64,000 nt of DNA. Origin: Candidatus Gracilibacteria bacterium (lineage in GTDB: Bacteria; Patescibacteriota; Gracilibacteria; BD1-5; UBA6164). This document shows positions 62,502-64,000 of the stretch, in pieces. The position numbers and the translations under genes were made by a program. The stretch lies in assembly GCA_010119145.1 (NCBI GenBank), contig JAACSU010000009.1, positions 34,281-98,280 on the forward strand, given 5' to 3'. Under the pieces are notes generated by a model. That model made no database searches, was not told where the DNA came from, and saw only the letters and a list, made by a program, of their open reading frames with translations. How positions within the stretch are numbered: the stretch's first letter is position 1; every line of letters begins with the position of its first letter.

Positions 62502-64000
62502 ATGTCAGAGAAAATAACAGAACCAACAATTTTACGTAAAATAAGTAGATTTTTTAGTCCAATAAAAAGTAATTTATCCATTACTTTTTATTTAGTTATT
62601 TATTTTATAGCTCAATATTCATTTTGAATTATATTTATCTTTTTTGTAAAAGATGTGACATATTCATTTGAAGTTAAAAATCAGGAATTATTTCAACAGT
62701 TGCTTCTTCAGTATGGTTTATGATTTATAGTAATGTTTTTTATTGTCTTTTCCTTATATAAGTGATGGACCTATTCATATAATAGATATAGGATAAGTAT
62801 TGAATCATACTATATACCAAGGTATATTGTTTTTGATAATACGGTACAAGAAAGAATATGAACAGGAAAATCAATCGCAATTATTTCAAAGTGAATTAAA
62901 ATGTGGTCAACACTCATTGACAGAGTTTTAATAGAATGTATTAGTCTAATTATGTCAGTATGAATCAGCTTCTATTTATTGTCTCAAATAAATAATATCC
63001 TCATACTTATTTTAACTATCTTATTAACTTTTTGAGCGAGTTTAGGTCTTTATTTAAATTATAAAGTCTTATGACTCCGTAAAAAACGTATAATGTTAGA
63101 TAATATATGGTCTAAAAATTTGGTCAAAATTATTATGTCTAAGATTGAAATTTTACAATCTAAGAAGATTTGAGAAGAGGTTAAAAAACTAAATGAACTA
63201 CATGAGTGACAAATAGTTTATAATCAAAAAATGGCTATATTTTTAGTGCCATTTTTTCTTGTTTGAAGTTTTATTATAGCAATTTTATTATTTTTTGTAT
63301 TTCATTACTTTTGAAAATTATATTTTTCTTGAGATATATCTCTATGATATATTGCAGGACTTACTTGAGCTTTACTAATGATGCAGAGTGTTTTTTTTAA
63401 CTTTTTAGACTTCTTAAAAAACTTTTGAAAGGATTTTGCTGAAGTTCAAGTTTTCTGGGATTTTTTTGATACAACACCTCAAATTCAAGGCTATGAAGAA
63501 TGAATTACTTTTAATCATAAAAATGGAACCATTGAACTTAAAAATTTGAGTTTTGGATATGATGAAAATAATCTTATTTTTAAAAACTTCTCATTGAAGC
63601 TTCAATGAGAAAATGTAACAGCTTTTGTTGGCCCAAGTGGGTGAGGGAAATCGACACTCATTAAACTTATTGCTGGTTATATAAGAGCGAATAGTTGAGA
63701 GATTATAATAGACGGACAAAAACTTTCTAAAACAAGTCTGAAAAGTTATTATAAAGATATTTGATATCTCACTCAAGAACCGAGTGTTTTTGATGGGACA
63801 GTCCGAGAAAATTTACTCTATGCTGTGAGTCAAGATATAGAAGAGACTGAAATTAAATCTATTATAACGCAGGCTCATGCTGATTTTGTATACGAACTTC
63901 CAAATTGACTAGATACTGAGATATGAGAACGCGGAGTGAAGCTTTCAGGTGGTCAAAAACAGAGACTGGCTATTGCAAAAATATTTTTGAAAAATCCTAA
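62502..64000 (+). CDS. ABC transporter, membrane and ATPase domains fused (partial)
   Basis: The first 499 codons are in the window; the C-terminus is cut off. Six spans in about residues 20-300, then a nucleotide-binding domain: VGPSGGGKSTLIKLIAGY (Walker A, second Gly is TGA), YLTQEPSVFDGTVRENLLYA (Q loop) and GERGVKLSGGQKQRLAIAKI (signature). This is an ABCB/MsbA-like half-exporter that works as a dimer on lipids, peptides or drugs. Walker B lies just beyond the window. Confidence 0.9.

Noticed and set aside
1..64000. Many apparent frameshifts or pseudogenes caused by in-frame TGA
   Set aside because: The broken pieces join in one frame at TGA in every long gene and conserved glycines lie at those sites; this is the genetic code and not decay. 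Selenocysteine or Trp readings do not fit the columns.
1..64000. CRISPR arrays, IS elements or integrases
   Set aside because: No spaced direct repeats, transposase or recombinase genes were seen.

Overview
This window reads correctly only if UGA encodes glycine (translation table 25). Under that code 63 protein genes, two of them cut by the window edges, fill almost all of the DNA. All 62 stop codons I can see are TAA or TAG. In-frame TGA falls on invariant glycines in DnaJ, RpoD, EngB, DnaN, the ABC-transporter Walker A loop and the prepilin cleavage site. A tRNA whose anticodon is UCA and whose acceptor end looks like tRNA-Gly lies at 35515-35593. The DNA is AT-rich and the organism is therefore very probably a Gracilibacteria/BD1-5 or Absconditabacteria/SR1 member of the Patescibacteria (CPR). 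CGA and CGG still behave as arginine. Almost no start codon has a Shine-Dalgarno sequence; rpsU (bS21) is the clear exception.

Layout: 1-5.4 kb holds the end of an M3-type peptidase, a hypothetical gene, then an ECF sigma factor / anti-sigma-like / secreted beta-propeller / PrsW-like protease run. 5.4-6.4 kb (minus) is a TraB-like membrane protein. 6.5-11.7 kb is a type IV pilus operon (PilN/PilO-like, PilC, four pilin-like genes). 11.9-14.4 kb has HU, an RsbW-like ATPase, ftsQ, rbfA and rpsU. 14.5-19.6 kb and 25.8-30.1 kb hold six large prepilins, each a type IV pilin stem fused to a fibrinogen-like C-terminal domain (one also carries a LamG-like middle region). Between them, on the minus strand, is a dnaG-rpoD-ppaC-nadM-frr-rpmG run. 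30.2-35.4 kb (minus) has AMMECR1, a membrane protein, lspA, an MtaB-like enzyme, an RsmB-like methyltransferase and an MscS-related membrane protein.

35.5-40.2 kb is an accessory island directly after the UGA-reading tRNA. It holds two tandem cassettes with near-identical promoters and first genes, then a protein-kinase-fold protein (full length in the second cassette, only a remnant with the catalytic loop in the first) and small paralogous proteins. A 10-bp sequence equal to the tRNA 3' end recurs at the end of each cassette.

40.3-47.9 kb is a redox and copper cluster: FAD monooxygenase with a zinc-ribbon-like N-terminus, DUF421, a CPxC membrane protein behind a perfect palindrome, thiol peroxidase lipoprotein, multicopper oxidase, CuA-like cupredoxin, MauE-like, DUF302 and DUF305 proteins. 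48-52.5 kb holds envelope genes (DedA-PAP2-LssY fusion, two glycosyltransferases, DedA). 52.6-64 kb holds rsmE, engB, a GDYXXLXY/DUF2157 pair, dnaN, a C-terminal half of PriA, an alpha/beta hydrolase, two tiny genes, dnaJ and the start of an ABC exporter.

The two systems that most deserve attention are the pilin-fibrinogen adhesin array, which with the pilus operon looks like a set of interchangeable attachment tips for an episymbiotic or predatory cell, and the kinase-fold cassettes beside the tRNA that makes the genetic code work.
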